This document shows, one piece after another, positions 33,312 to 44,829 of a stretch of DNA of 64,000 bases. The stretch comes from Cardinalis cardinalis (Eukaryota; Chordata; Aves; Passeriformes; Cardinalidae): positions 1,305,162 through 1,369,161 of the forward strand of contig JACDOX010000109.1 in the NCBI GenBank assembly GCA_014549065.1, in the 5' to 3' direction. A model generated the notes under the pieces. That model made no database searches. It was not told the origin of the DNA and was given only the letters and a program-made list of their open reading frames with translations. The translations under genes and the position numbers were made by a program. Each line of letters begins with the position of its first letter. Position 1 is the stretch's first letter.

Positions 33312-36155
33312 CCATAGAATTCTGTTATTTCTTTCTGAGAAGTCCAGTCTGTAAGAAAAAATGGTTCACTTGTGCAGTNATCACAACTTGTGCTTGCATC
33401 ATCTTACTGGTTTTTAAGTCCTTCCTGTAAGGGGCAAAGTGGGATTTGCAGTAGGCAAACAGAGCATTGAAGCTGATCCTGACTGTGCCTGTTGCATGTC
33501 CCACAGCTGGTGTGGCAGGCAGAGCCTGGGGGTGTTGTGTGAAGGTTGTGCTGGAACAGGAGAGCAGAAAGGAGCTTAAATCAGCTTCTTGGTCATCCCC
33601 TGGAGCTCTGTTGTGGGTCCAGTTCTGCATTTGGTGGACTGTGGCTACATTTCCTGAAGCCATGTGTGCCATGGGCCCTGCAGGGACCTCTCTAAGTCAG
33701 CTGTGGGAATCTCTGATTTGGGCCTCCTGATGTTTTGTTAATGAACCCCTCTTTTTTGTCCTGGCCCTCCCCAAACTCTTCCTTTTGTTACCAAAATTAT
33801 CTGGGTTGCAGCAATGGTACTGACTAGATGGGTTGGTCAGAAAGGCCAACTTGGTGATGTCTTACAGGTCCTCTTGTAGAGCAATCCTTTACTGCTGTTC
33901 ATCACAAAAAACAGAGGGTACAGAGGATAGGAGAGAAAAACTAATTACCTGTTGGCTGCTTCTGTTTTTTTCTTGTGAGCTTTTAAAAATCTCTTGGGCT
34001 GTAAGGCTCTGTGGTGAGATAAAACTGATGTATTNCTTTGTACCAGCAGTGTTTTTAACAGCTGTCAGAGAACAATCCACCACTCTGCAGTTGGGCTTTG
34101 CTTAATTTTGAGAGGTAGCTGATGTTGGCCATGCTGATACTACACAGCAGCTGTGGGCTGGCTGGCTGGACATNTCCAGGTGCTTTTCCAAAACACTGGT
34201 GCTGTTTTGGTGGCTGATGTTTTTAGGGATGGAGTATCACATGTGCAGGAGTTTGCTTTGGCTTTTGCTTCTTGCCAGCTCTCCTGGTGCTGGGTGAGTT
34301 TGTGGTGTTGCTTTGGCAAGGTTGTCAGGGCTGCAGTGGAGGTTCAGCAAGGATTTGGTGTTGGTGATGTGTGGTTGTGCAGTCCAGTCAGAGCTGTGTT
34401 ACTGTACTGTAAAACCTAAGCTTGAGGAAGCTGACAAGTGCTGAAAATTTAATGATGAGCATGAAAGGTGTGATCCCAACCCTGTGAAATTGTAAAGAAC
34501 CCACGGCACTTCTAACCAGACCCTCAGCTCTGGTGCTGTAAAGCTGAAGTCTCACAGCTCCTTAATGTGTGACCAGACTGAGGGAGGCTCTTTACAGAGT
34601 GGTGACTGCTTTACTTCTCCTGTAAGGCATGAGAACTCACTGATGCTCATTTTGTTGCCAAAAAATTGGCTACAGCACTTGTCTCTGCATGAGCAGGAGC
34701 TGGCTCATGGCACGGTGCCGCATTCCTTGCACAGGCAAACCTCCTGTGCTTGACAAGGAATTGCATCCTCAGCCCAATGTACTGGAGGCCAATGGATCGC
34801 TGCAAACTTGCTAAGACCCACTCTTGGAAGCATTTCTGTAACTGCTTAGTGTTAGCCACAGAATCATCAGTTCCATACTGATTTTGAGGAGGAAATATGC
34901 AGGTGTCAAGCCCAGCATGTCAATAAATTTCTGCAGAACTGGTTTTGTAATGCACCTTTAAAGCCTTAACCTTCACCTCACTCTCTAGGTTGGAGGCGTG
35001 AGAGTGCTGCACTAAAGGCTTTGTTTAGGACTTAAACTAAAAGAAACAGAACAAACTTTCACAGATGAGGAGTAGGAAGTTCTCCTAGAGATCAGTTGGG
35101 TTCCTGATGTCTTTTAGATAGAGTTGATGATCAGATAGCCTTTCTGAAAGATTTGGGCTTTCTGGCATCTTTTGTAAGTCTGGTAATGACTGCTAAATAA
35201 TGCTAAATACTAAAGGTATGCTGTTAGCACAGCACACTAGTACTTACTTTAGTTCTTTAGTACTTATTAGTATTATAGTGCTTTACAAGGAGAAAAGAGC
35301 TTTTTTTCCTCTTAAGAGGAGAAAGAGCAAAATATTTTGAAGGCAAATCTGCCTTTGTTACCCTATAGCTCCTAAACATTTTGCTTCTAGGCACTTAAAT
35401 GATCTATATAGGCAGAGATTGTGATAGATAATGTCACCCTTTGTGCATTTCAGATAAGCATCTCTCTAAACACAAATGTGATCAGCATGTCTCCTTGTCC
35501 TTTTGAGACTCAGTAGCAGCTTTGTCGAGTGGCTTGATAATTTTTGCGCAAAATTCAGTTGGACTTCTGAGGTCAGCAGCATGTAGAGGAGGATCTTCAG
35601 TGGAGGTAAGCTCTCCCGAGAGCATTGGCCATTGCCAGCGAGCAGGGGCTGCTCTGCTGGCTCCCCTGGGCTCACCGCAGCCAGCTGGGGACCCCNGGGG
35701 CAGGGGGGCCACATCCCTGCTCCCCGCCAGGCAGGTGAGGCTCCCACCCCACCCCTGAGGCTCTGACAGGAACACGCTTTGCTGTACTCAGCTGTGGAGG
35801 AGGAGGAGCTCATCCACACTGGGTGTGTATCAGACCCACTTTGCTACACTATTAGAAGAGGATAATTATTGAGCTATTTCATTGAATGGTTATTCCTCAG
35901 TTGTTGATTTTGGGGGGGGGGGAGTTTATTGATTTCAGGAGGCAGCTAATTGCCATATGGCAGCTTGATGTTAATGTTTTATGAAGATCAGGAAACAAAA
36001 GTTTATGAAACAAAAGCTTTTGTATAGTAACTGCAGAGTTTCAAGAACTGTTTTATACTTCCTGACAGTGCAGGTCTGGCTTAATGGTTTGTTTTTATTG
36101 CTTAAGAGTGTAAACCTTTCTTTAGCCGATGTGTGGAAATTATATCCTCATCCCG

Positions 36156-36204
36156 CATTACGCATTTCTCATTGCTCATTACTCATTGCTGCTTTCATTG
36201 CTGC
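36156..36204 (+). repeat. TCATTGCT short repeat cluster
   Basis: TCATTGCT occurs exactly at 36169-36176, 36183-36190 and 36195-36202, with degenerate copies GCATTACGC and TCATTACTC between and before. The cluster is embedded in AT-rich single-copy-looking DNA. It may be a homotypic binding-site cluster, since ATTGCT and TTGCAAT-like words can bind C/EBP-type factors, or simple slippage. Confidence 0.7.
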
Positions 36205-37815
36205 CATCTGTAATCAGAGCTTTACTGTTTCAGCTGCATGCTAAATGCTCCTATCCTTTGCACAGTAAGATACTTTTCCTTAGCATTCACCCACCCTTTC
36301 AAAAAAAGAAAAAGGTGGAGGGGGGGGTGGGTCAAAAGGAGAGAAAAAAAAAGGGGGCAGAAAAACCTACTCTGTCTATATTGTTTTTCTCTGTTTTGGG
36401 TGGAGTCTGTGTTAGATTCTGGTTGCTAGATGGTTTCTGTAGTAACAAGCAGAGTAAAATCCAAGCCTGAAAAGGCACTTTTAAAGGTGCCATATCTTGC
36501 CTGAAGTATTATTTATCTAATTATGGATATGGAATGTTTAGTTTCTCCTTTATATCAAGGCAAGCCCTTTTGGGAGGGCAGACTGCTGCCATGAGAACTC
36601 GATATGTGATCTTAAAACAGGAGAACCACAAATCTTGTTCCCAGTTGACTTAAGCTGCTGAAAATAATAACAAAAAAAGCCAAAGGCATTAAATGCATTT
36701 TGAAAGATTGCTACAGGCACAGACCACTTTGTTTTTTAGTTACATAGGAAGGGAACAAGAAGCTGGGTTCAGAAGGACACTTGGATTGTACATGTCAGTG
36801 CAGTAAGGAGGGTGTTGGATACAAGCAACCGTGGTTTGTTTTGTTAGGCTACTGTGTACAAGGAAAAAAATCCCAGCTCCTTCAGAATGTGACTTTGCTG
36901 TACTCCAATTTTTTGTTTGTTTATTTCTCCAAAGAGGTTTTGCAGGTGTGTGAGAAAGCAGGCACGCACATGGTTACTGCTTTTGCCTTGCTCAGGCACA
37001 AAAAGAATTCTAAAAGTATTTTAAGATTAGTACTGGAGGGACAGGCAAGTAGTAATCCTTCATTACCTGTATTCCTGAGAGCCTTGCCTGCAACAAACAC
37101 TAATGGCTTCCTAAGGTGGAGTTTCCTTTTTTTGGAATCCTGTCGCCTGTCAGTGCCCTCCAGGATTTAGCAACCTTCTGTCCATGAGCCCTGTGAAATG
37201 GTCACTTAGAAAAGCAGCTACACTGGCTTTGTCCTGGTTCTGTGTTCCTTGCAGAGAGGGCTTTGTCCCAGCCTTCAGCAGGAATCTGACTTTGGGAGTA
37301 CCTAGCAGCCTGGTTCTTGGCTCAGGAGAGGTGGCTTTGCTCTTCACAGCTGGTTCTTGCAGGGCCTTCTGCAAAGTATGCTTGGCTGCCTCCACAGGAA
37401 TTAGTCCAGAGCCACTGGGCAAGGGCTGCAGTGGAAGGGAGCAGACCAGCAGGGTTAGTTTGAAAAAAGGCAGGGATTTCATTGGGGGGGGTAGGGAAGT
37501 GTTAAAAGCTTCAAAGGGGACTTCAGGTAGGGAGAGCAGAGCAGCAAATTGATAACGTTANGAAAGTTCAGGTTCCCACAACAGCTGGACTGAGGAAGGT
37601 TTACAATTTAATGAGGCTGATAATCCCATTAGAGATTAAATTAAGAAGGTTTTTCTGGGAGATCACCAAGAAAATTATGGGTATTGTACTGTAGCTTGGC
37701 TCATAATGCCAAGGCTGACATGTACTTCTTGCACTGCAGGACACTGTTTCATTCAGTGTGTCTCATTAAAACAAAGCCTTCAACTCCAGCAGCGTTTCAC
37801 TGCAAACAGAAGCAA

Positions 37816-37877
37816 ATTATTATTATTATTTTTTATTGCTGCTGCTACTACTGCTATTATTACTATCATCATCATCT
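37816..37877 (+). repeat. Imperfect trinucleotide tract (ATT/GCT/ACT/ATC)
   Basis: A run of successive trinucleotide blocks is present: ATT repeats, then GCT, ACT, ATT and ATC repeats, ending ATCATCATC. It is a compound microsatellite with no coding frame attached. Confidence 0.85.
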
Positions 37878-40251
37878 TCCTGGAAACAATATGCAGATTA
37901 AAAGATGGAAATATCAACCAGATCTGCAAATCAGCAGAGCTCTACTNAGCTGGTTCTCAGACAATCCAGTTGTTTTTATGAGAGCAACTCCTCAGGAGGC
38001 AGGGTGACCACGTATAAAAAAGAATGTATTTAAGGTAACCATTGACATAACTGCTGTAGCTTGGAACTTGCACAAACCACTTTTTATGGCATCCTGCACA
38101 CCCTAGTGATGGGAAAGTGTTGTGTGGAATAATGACTCTGTAACCACAGACTTCAAAAGTATAGAATGTCTGCGGCTGATGGAAATAGCTGTTTCCACAT
38201 CAATAATCTACTCCCAGGCATATTGAAGCTTAATTGCAAGGCCAGTGGAGATGGGAGGAGGAAGGGAGAAGGGCTATCTGCCCACAGTTGCCTCTGCTTT
38301 ACAGCCACAAACAGTGATTCAATCTGTGATAAACTTGAATTTTGCATTTTTTCTCAGGATTTGTTAATAACTTCATATAGGACTTCATAGACCAAGGGAG
38401 TTATTGAAGCCTTAGGAGTTAGGAAGAGAGACAGGGTTTGTATTATTTCTTATAAGCATCACTCTGGCTTGTTGTGTTAAATTATTCTACTTTAAGGGTG
38501 GTTCTAACACAACTTTTTCTCCTGCTTGTATTTTCTCTCTTCCTTTGAATGAAAAAACCTTTNACTGAAAAGCAATTCCTCACTTGGAGTCCAGATTTTT
38601 TTTGTCNTTTTCATGAAGAATCCTGATTTTCTAGTTGACATCATAATGGTAGAATGAAGGCANTTTTGATGTCACAGTCTGTTGCTATTGGACCAAGTCC
38701 TAATGCACATGAAATATTCTTTCCTAGCCCTGGCACTGTAAATGAAAGGTGGGCCTAATAGCTTTAAGTGAAAAACATGAGTGGTTTTGTTCTGCAGACC
38801 CTGGTGTTATTGTGACTCTTTTATTCCTGTTGTTTAAATGACAAATATGTTGTCATTCTACTGCTTTCAGTGTCCAGACTTACAGCAGGATTACTTTGAN
38901 TATTCCCTTGCTGCAATCTCATGAGGACACCATGGAGCCTGAGATTTTTAAAAAGAACATTTCCCCACATTCTCTGGGGAGAGGCCTCAGAATGGCACCT
39001 TGAGACTCAAAGATCAGAAGGGAATGGAATTGAAATTCTCCTTTGCTTAACCACTAGTACTTTTAAAGTCCATCAACATTTTCAGTTGTTTAGGATTAGC
39101 AGCAACCNAAGTTCTCTAGATGTTATTACTGAGGGGAGGATCAAAGACTAATTGATTCATATTTCCTGGTCTGGTGATTTTTTTTTTCCTTTTGTGTTAT
39201 TTTTTGTTTTAGAAATAGTTAATGCTTAACTGCTTCTTGACGTGTTGGGCAAAGAAGTCTCCCAGGTTTGTAGATGAAAAGATTTTCATCTTTGAAAATA
39301 TAACCCAAATGTACCCTAGAGGGCAGAGTCATTTAGAGAGAGCTCCTGCACACCTGCTGGGTTACTGGTGCGTGCCCACTGCCAGCTCCTTGCAGAGAGG
39401 GACTAAGCCCTGGGAAAATGATGCTGGGTGGAGCCTTCTGCCTTTTGTGAGCAGCAAAAATGGAGAAAATGGCCTGTGACTCTCCTGTGTGCAGGCTCTG
39501 AGGAAAAAAACCCAACCAACAGAAATATGTTTTAAAAAAAAGGAGTATTTTGCAGGGAGCCCCCCTATATATAACCCAGNGGGCCATGCTGCTGGCAGAT
39601 GGCTGTTGCAGCTCAGGCCTGCTGGAGGGTCTGAGCCTGCTTTTGAGGGTTGCATTTAATTTCCAAATAGAAGCAGCTTAATTTTTGTTTCATAGCAAAG
39701 AAAATAATCACAGTGTTGCCCTTTTGAAGAGCTGTCTCTTCTCGAGCCCTGAGCCACTCAGGGGTTGCTGCCTGCTTTTCCATCTCAGTGGTGAGCAAAG
39801 TTTGTTGTCAGGCCTTTCTCTGTGAGCCTGAGTGTCTGGAGAGAATCTGGGAAGTCCTTGCAGCTCCTCTCAATGGGAGTACTTCCTTCAGGGTGTCAGG
39901 CTCCATTCCTCTCTTCTTTACCTCATGCATCTCGGGGGGGAGGGAAAAAAAAAGAAGGTCAAGTACTGGGACACTTTGAAGAGTGTGCCTTTACCAAGCT
40001 TTGGCTTTTCTCTCTTCCTGGAACTCTCATTACATGATCCTGGTTTTCTGAGCCAATTGTTAGCCCAAGGCCAAATCCTTAACCTTGAGCTAGATAACAA
40101 AAGCACAGCTGAGGTGATCTTGACTCCTTTAAAAAGGCTGTCTGCTCTTTGATGCACTCAGAGTGAGACGCATAATTCATGTTCTCTCCTAAGGTTGTTT
40201 TTAGCATGGGGAATTAGCAACCTCCCTGCTCAAAAGTCAGCATGGTAGGGA

Positions 40252-40271
40252 TGTGTGTGTGTGTGTGTGTG
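40252..40271 (+). repeat. (TG)n microsatellite
   Basis: Ten uninterrupted TG dinucleotides. Confidence 0.95.
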
Positions 40272-41214
40272 CTGTTTTATGTTGATCTGTTTTGCACTGC
40301 ATTCCACATCCTGGAGGGTGTTGCTGTGTCTAGGGAGAAGCCCAGACCAAATCCTATCTGGGAAGTTTTGCTTGGTGTCTGCATCTGTTCATAGCAAGGC
40401 CTGAGGACTCTGTGCCAACGATAGGAATCAGCATTTGGAAAATGCAGCTTCCTGACTTGCAGCTCTAAATGCAATTGGAGTGGATGCTCAGGAGAAATNG
40501 GGATCAAGGTTTTTAATGGATGTCAGAACTGGTTTGTGAAGTACAGCCCTCGTCAAGGACCCCAGAGGCAAGAGTGTGGTGTCATTCTATGCAATGTCTG
40601 GCAGTGCTGCACAGAAACTCTCCTTTACGGTGTGGAGCTCTCTCCAACGGGTCCTTTGTGAGTTTTTCCTTTGGGACAACACTCCTCCACTATTATCCTG
40701 GTTTGCTGAAGTCTCTGTGCTGCTCTGGATAACTTTAGGGGTTTATTTTGTGCTGTAGTCTGATGGCAAGAAAGAGCATCACTGGTGCTGTAGTGTCAAG
40801 TGGGCCAGGTCACAAAAAGTGGTGGAATTTAGAGGCAGGCTGACAGCAATGGAGAAGGGCTTTTGTGGGTAAGACTTAACAGGAAATGCTGCTNGTCAAA
40901 TACAACAGGGGAAAAGAGGAGTGTAGCAGTGGGGCCTCCAGACCAAGGACAGGAGAGGCAGCAAANTACTCAGCTGTGGAGCTGGAAAAATCCATTGCTG
41001 TTCCTGTGTGCTAATTCTCAAATAGCTCTTCCTGCCTCCTAAGTGTTTTGTAATGATATGTACCTTAAGGAATTTGGAGATGCCTAAATGCACTGCTGTT
41101 TATCCTGTAGGGTAGAGATAGATAGCTCCATTATATGGCATAATGACAGGTTCCATCCCTTGGTAACCAGTTTGCATGAGGACCAGGTCTGGCCAGTATT
41201 AAATTGGAAAGCAA

Positions 41215-41465
41215 AGATGGCTTTGTGATTAAGGTGCTGGAGTGGGACGCTGGAAATCTGGGTTCAAGTTGTGGGTCAGCCATAAGCTCCCTGTGTGACC
41301 TTGAGCAATATAATTATTCTGAGACTTCAAAGGTAACTAAACAATTTGGACAGCCATTTTCCAGTCATTTTAATTAACTGGGATGCTTTGAAATGCTCAG
41401 CTTTAATCTCTCTGTGCCTAGGATTCTCATTTGGAAAGCCAGGATAATAATATTTCCCTACTCCT
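41215..41465 (+). mobile_element. MIR-type CORE-SINE, nearly full
   Basis: The order of blocks matches a MIR-type SINE. TGTGATTAAGGTGCTGGAGT is the A-box-side tRNA head. CTGGGTTCAAGTTGTGGGTC holds the B-box at about 41260. CTGTGTGACCTTGAGCAA is the core. A diverged or inserted stretch of about 95 bases follows, then TAATCTCTCTGTGCCTAGG and CAGGATAATAATATTTCCC, the tail. This is the clearest SINE in the window. Such elements are old in amniotes and inactive in birds. Confidence 0.62.
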
Positions 41466-44400
41466 GAGGAGGAAGTGTGCAGCAGGGACTGGGAAGTGTG
41501 CAGCTGCTCTGGAGCTTGCAGGCCTGGTGAGGGGGGAGCATGTTGAGGGGTTTAAATCCAGGTGTGGGTGCTTTGTGCAGGACAAACAGCCCATTCCACG
41601 TGGGCAGGAACTGGGGGACAGTTACCAGTTATACATTACCTTTGTTTTGGTTCANNGGGGATAAATACCACTGCAACCAAAATATTCATGGAGAGCAACA
41701 GCTCATTTCTTCAGGATTTCATTCTGCTCCATAACATCTTGCTGTTTCTTTAGTATCCTGTTGTTCTTTAATGCTGAACATTAAACTTTTACAAGACAAA
41801 ATGAGTAGTTATTAACATTTCCATTTCTGGCCCCCATAACAAGCCCTGCTCCCCCTTTACATCACCCTTGGTTCTGTCCCTTTGCCCACTGTTATGTGCT
41901 GTGTAATGAAAAGCCTGCAATGCACACAGGCAGAGGGAAGGGTTAAAAGAGCCAAGGGAGTCTTTAATTCCTTCATTTTCTGACTTTTGTGGGTTTAATA
42001 CACAATCTTAACATTCCATTNGTAAGTGGTTGCATTTTTTTCTTTTTAACCAAAGAGATTAAAGGTTCCTTCAGATTTTGCATTTTTTCACTACTCTTTA
42101 GTCGTGTTAGTTTGTGTGCTAGGCAGGCAGGAGGTGGAAATCTGTCCTCAGTGACCATTGGTGCTGCTCCCAGAGNCCAGTGCTGGATGTCTGGGAGTCC
42201 ATAGGGGACTGCTGATCCCTAAAGAATGGCTACCAGGGTAGGGAAACATTTCCAAGCCCCTGGATCTTGGGTTCCTCACTGACCATTACCCAGTGAGCAA
42301 AGAGCTTTGTAAACTGCTTGCAAAACCCTGAAGTGTTCTGTGCTGTCAGAGCACCTGATCCTGCTCATTAGGAAATGAATCAAAATNTCAGTGGTAAATA
42401 GGTGTTGAAATAAGGTTTCATATTTAAATATGAAGGAAGGAGACAGCTGATGCTCTAAACAGCTTCCCCTGAATCAGCTGCAGGAGTGGCTTTGGTGTGA
42501 ATCAAATCAGAGACCTTTACACTCCTGTGTCCATTGGCCCTTTATCACTGCTCNGTGGGCAAGAAAATCTGACTCCCACTTTGTGTTAGAGCTATGTTAG
42601 GCTGGCAAGGCAGAACTTGTTACTTGTCATAACTAACCCTCAAATCTGCCTGGCAGGATATGGTTTTCCCCTTGAAATTTGGGGTTGAAAGCNGCCATGA
42701 ACCAGAGTTTCTTTAATGTGCTTGTGGGGTAGGTGAGTAACTATTTCTCAGTTTTATTCTGAATTCTGTGTTCTGAGCATCCTGGACATTGAATGGTAAA
42801 TTTTGCTCTTAAACTTCACTGAAAGAAGATAGTGAAAATTCTGGTTGTAATTGTCACTGAAAACTGATAACCAAGAGTTGTAAAGGATTTGGGGTGGTAA
42901 CTGCTATTTCCAAAGATTTTCCTATTACTTGGATTTAGTTTTTTACTGAAAGTGAGCTGGTGAGAAATACTGTCAAATTATTACTTCACATATGTGCAAG
43001 CAAATATCACCTCTAAATATTCTGCAGAATAAAAANTGCTTTGGGATTAGTCAACTAAACATTTTCAGATAGCCTCACCTCTTAGAACATGGTCATTTAT
43101 CTCTGTTTGGTAGGTGCACAGTTTAGGAACAAAAGTAAACAAAACAGGAAAATATTAGGGCTAGATATGTACCAAAAGGTAAAATTACCCTGGATAAAGA
43201 AAACTGCCTTTGTATTTTCCAGGGAAAAATAATGCAATGAATTGACTGAAAAAGAGAAAGAACTAAATATGGCAGTGACTTTTCTTCTAGTGGCCTGATT
43301 CAGCAAAACTTTCATGTTCTTATTACNTATTTTGTACTCTTGGCCCATGAAAAACTTTTGGACAGAACTTAATTTAGTACATTGTTACAAACTCTGATAT
43401 CTGCCTGATTTTATCAAAGTTCATGAACCTTTTGAGCAGTGACCCCCCCCCTTATGCCCCTAGGGTTCTGGAGAGGGATTTATGGTTTCATGTGCAAAAC
43501 AGTGTGAAACTTGGCACTTCCACATGGCCTGAACTCCAGGAGCTCTAAGTGAGCTCAAACCAGCTCAAGAGGCAAAGTAAAGCTTTATTGAAACTCTCTG
43601 GAACTTGGACCAAATTCTGTTTTACAAAATCTGGTTCTTAATGTCCTGTCATTGCCTTATCACTGANATGGTGGAAATCCATCCTACGTGGCTGCTGTGA
43701 GATAAACTCAGGAGCATTTATCAGGTGCTCCAGTGAGGATGGTGGCAGTGGAGCCAGGATGGTGCCATGGAGCAGGATGCTCAGAGCCCAGGTCAGTGAC
43801 CCAGACATGTGAGTGGCTCAGGAGTCAGTGCATGGATGGGGCAAGTCCTGAGCTCCTTCTTGCTGGGGAGCCAGGCCAGGCCAGNCATTAGGGCTGTCTG
43901 ACAGGGTGANTGAGTCACAGTCAAACCACACTCCTTTACATCACCAGCCTTTTTCAGGGCCTGTGCAAACTGCATGCTCCAGCTCATGCTGAAGGCCAGG
44001 TTTGCCTCATACTTACTCTCCTTTGACTGAGGCTGGATGATTATGAGGGGGAATTCAGCTAAAGGTCAGAAAACCTACTTGTCCCCTGATTTATAAACCA
44101 CNAAGGTGCAGCCAGTATCCAGGTTCATTAAAACACAGCATCAGGTTCCTAAAGTTATGCAGCTGCAGTTTGGCAGATCCTGTCATTTGTAAAAGAATTG
44201 AAGTCCCTGGCAGTCATTGGAACTGACTGATGCTGGGGACTGAGCCCCCAAGGTACTGAAATATTTCTTCTTTTACTCATTTCCTGGCCTTGCCCTCTGG
44301 ACTGTCTGGCTTTGGAGCTTTCATCACTCAGGTAGGTCATGTAATGCCTCTTCTTACCAGGTCCTGAAGTGAGCCAGAGTTGCTCACCTGAACTGGCTGT

Positions 44401-44829
44401 CAGTGAACACTTCTGTGTTGCATTGCTGGTATTTCTACACTGTTTAAAGCACTCCAGAGATCCTCCACTGGTGGATTTGTCAAAAAGGACCTTTTTCAAA
44501 GGGGCTTTGATTGTTGCATTTTACATGATGTGGATTCCAGCTGTGATCCTACAATGTGCTCTGATGGCAGGCACTTTGGCTATGAAGTCCCAGTAGGAAT
44601 ATTGGCAAATATAGATATAAAAGCCCCAACTGGAATATTAGGAATATGGCCTATGAAGTCCCAATAGGAATATTCTGCTGTTAACTCAAGCACAAGGCTG
44701 GTTATCAAGAAGTGGGTTTGTTTTTCTGACCATAGGCTAAAGCCTTCCAGAACATGAAACTCCCCACACCTGCTGGAAGGGGCATGTGGTGGGGGTAAGG
44801 AATTTGGGAGAGGTATGGAATNCATGAGG
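41466..44829. other. Intergenic DNA, no gene recognised
   Basis: Mostly AT-rich with scattered n. No ORF resembles a protein family. The stretch 42760-43120 is AT-rich and repeat-free and could hold a conserved element. A nine-C run starts at 43443. A degenerate tandem repeat at 44584-44673 is listed separately. Confidence 0.62.
44584..44673 (+). repeat. Three-copy degenerate 33-36-bp tandem repeat
   Basis: GAAGTCCCAGTAGGAATAT (44584), AAAGCCCCAACTGGAATAT (44620) and GAAGTCCCAATAGGAATAT (44653 onward) head three successive units of about 33-36 bases. The first and third agree best. The array lies just before a CR1 copy. Confidence 0.8.

Larger units (their letters stand above)
27300..33330 (+). 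other. BMP2: BMP2 transcription unit (approximate)
   Basis: The gene has the usual vertebrate layout: a non-coding exon, then two coding exons. The non-coding first exon ends at an uncertain donor. AAAA|GTATGT (exon end 27835) and ACACAG|GTATAG (exon end 27996) are both plausible, and CTCG|GTAAAT at 27620 is a weaker option. The acceptor before coding exon 1 is a (TCC)n polypyrimidine tract ending GCGCAG at 28775, so exon 2 begins at 28776 with GTTGATC before the start codon. The transcript end is placed just after the polyadenylation signal at 33306. The start is the least certain boundary. Confidence 0.75.
32169..33330 (+). other. BMP2: BMP2 3' untranslated region
   Basis: About 1.16 kb of AT-rich sequence follows the stop codon. 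Several blocks match what I recall of the human BMP2 3' UTR nearly word for word: ACATTTTATATGGGTT, CCCCAGCACATGAAGTATAA, GTGGATAATCCACTCTGCTG and GGATAAGAACCAGAC. The deep conservation is known from BMP2 studies, where the region controls mRNA stability and translation. It ends at the distal polyadenylation signal. A 15-bp tandem duplication at 32931-32960 may be lineage-specific. Confidence 0.85.
33331..41214. other. Intergenic DNA downstream of BMP2
   Basis: No recognisable gene, tRNA or transposon. A short cluster of TAGTACTTA-like words lies at 35200-35285, 11 G at 35912-35922, a TCATTGCT repeat cluster near 36170 and a trinucleotide tract near 37840. The stretch 38630-38700 has TGACATCATAAT and TTGATGTCAC, CRE-like words, but nothing stronger. 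ORFs here are short and overlapping. Confidence 0.65.
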
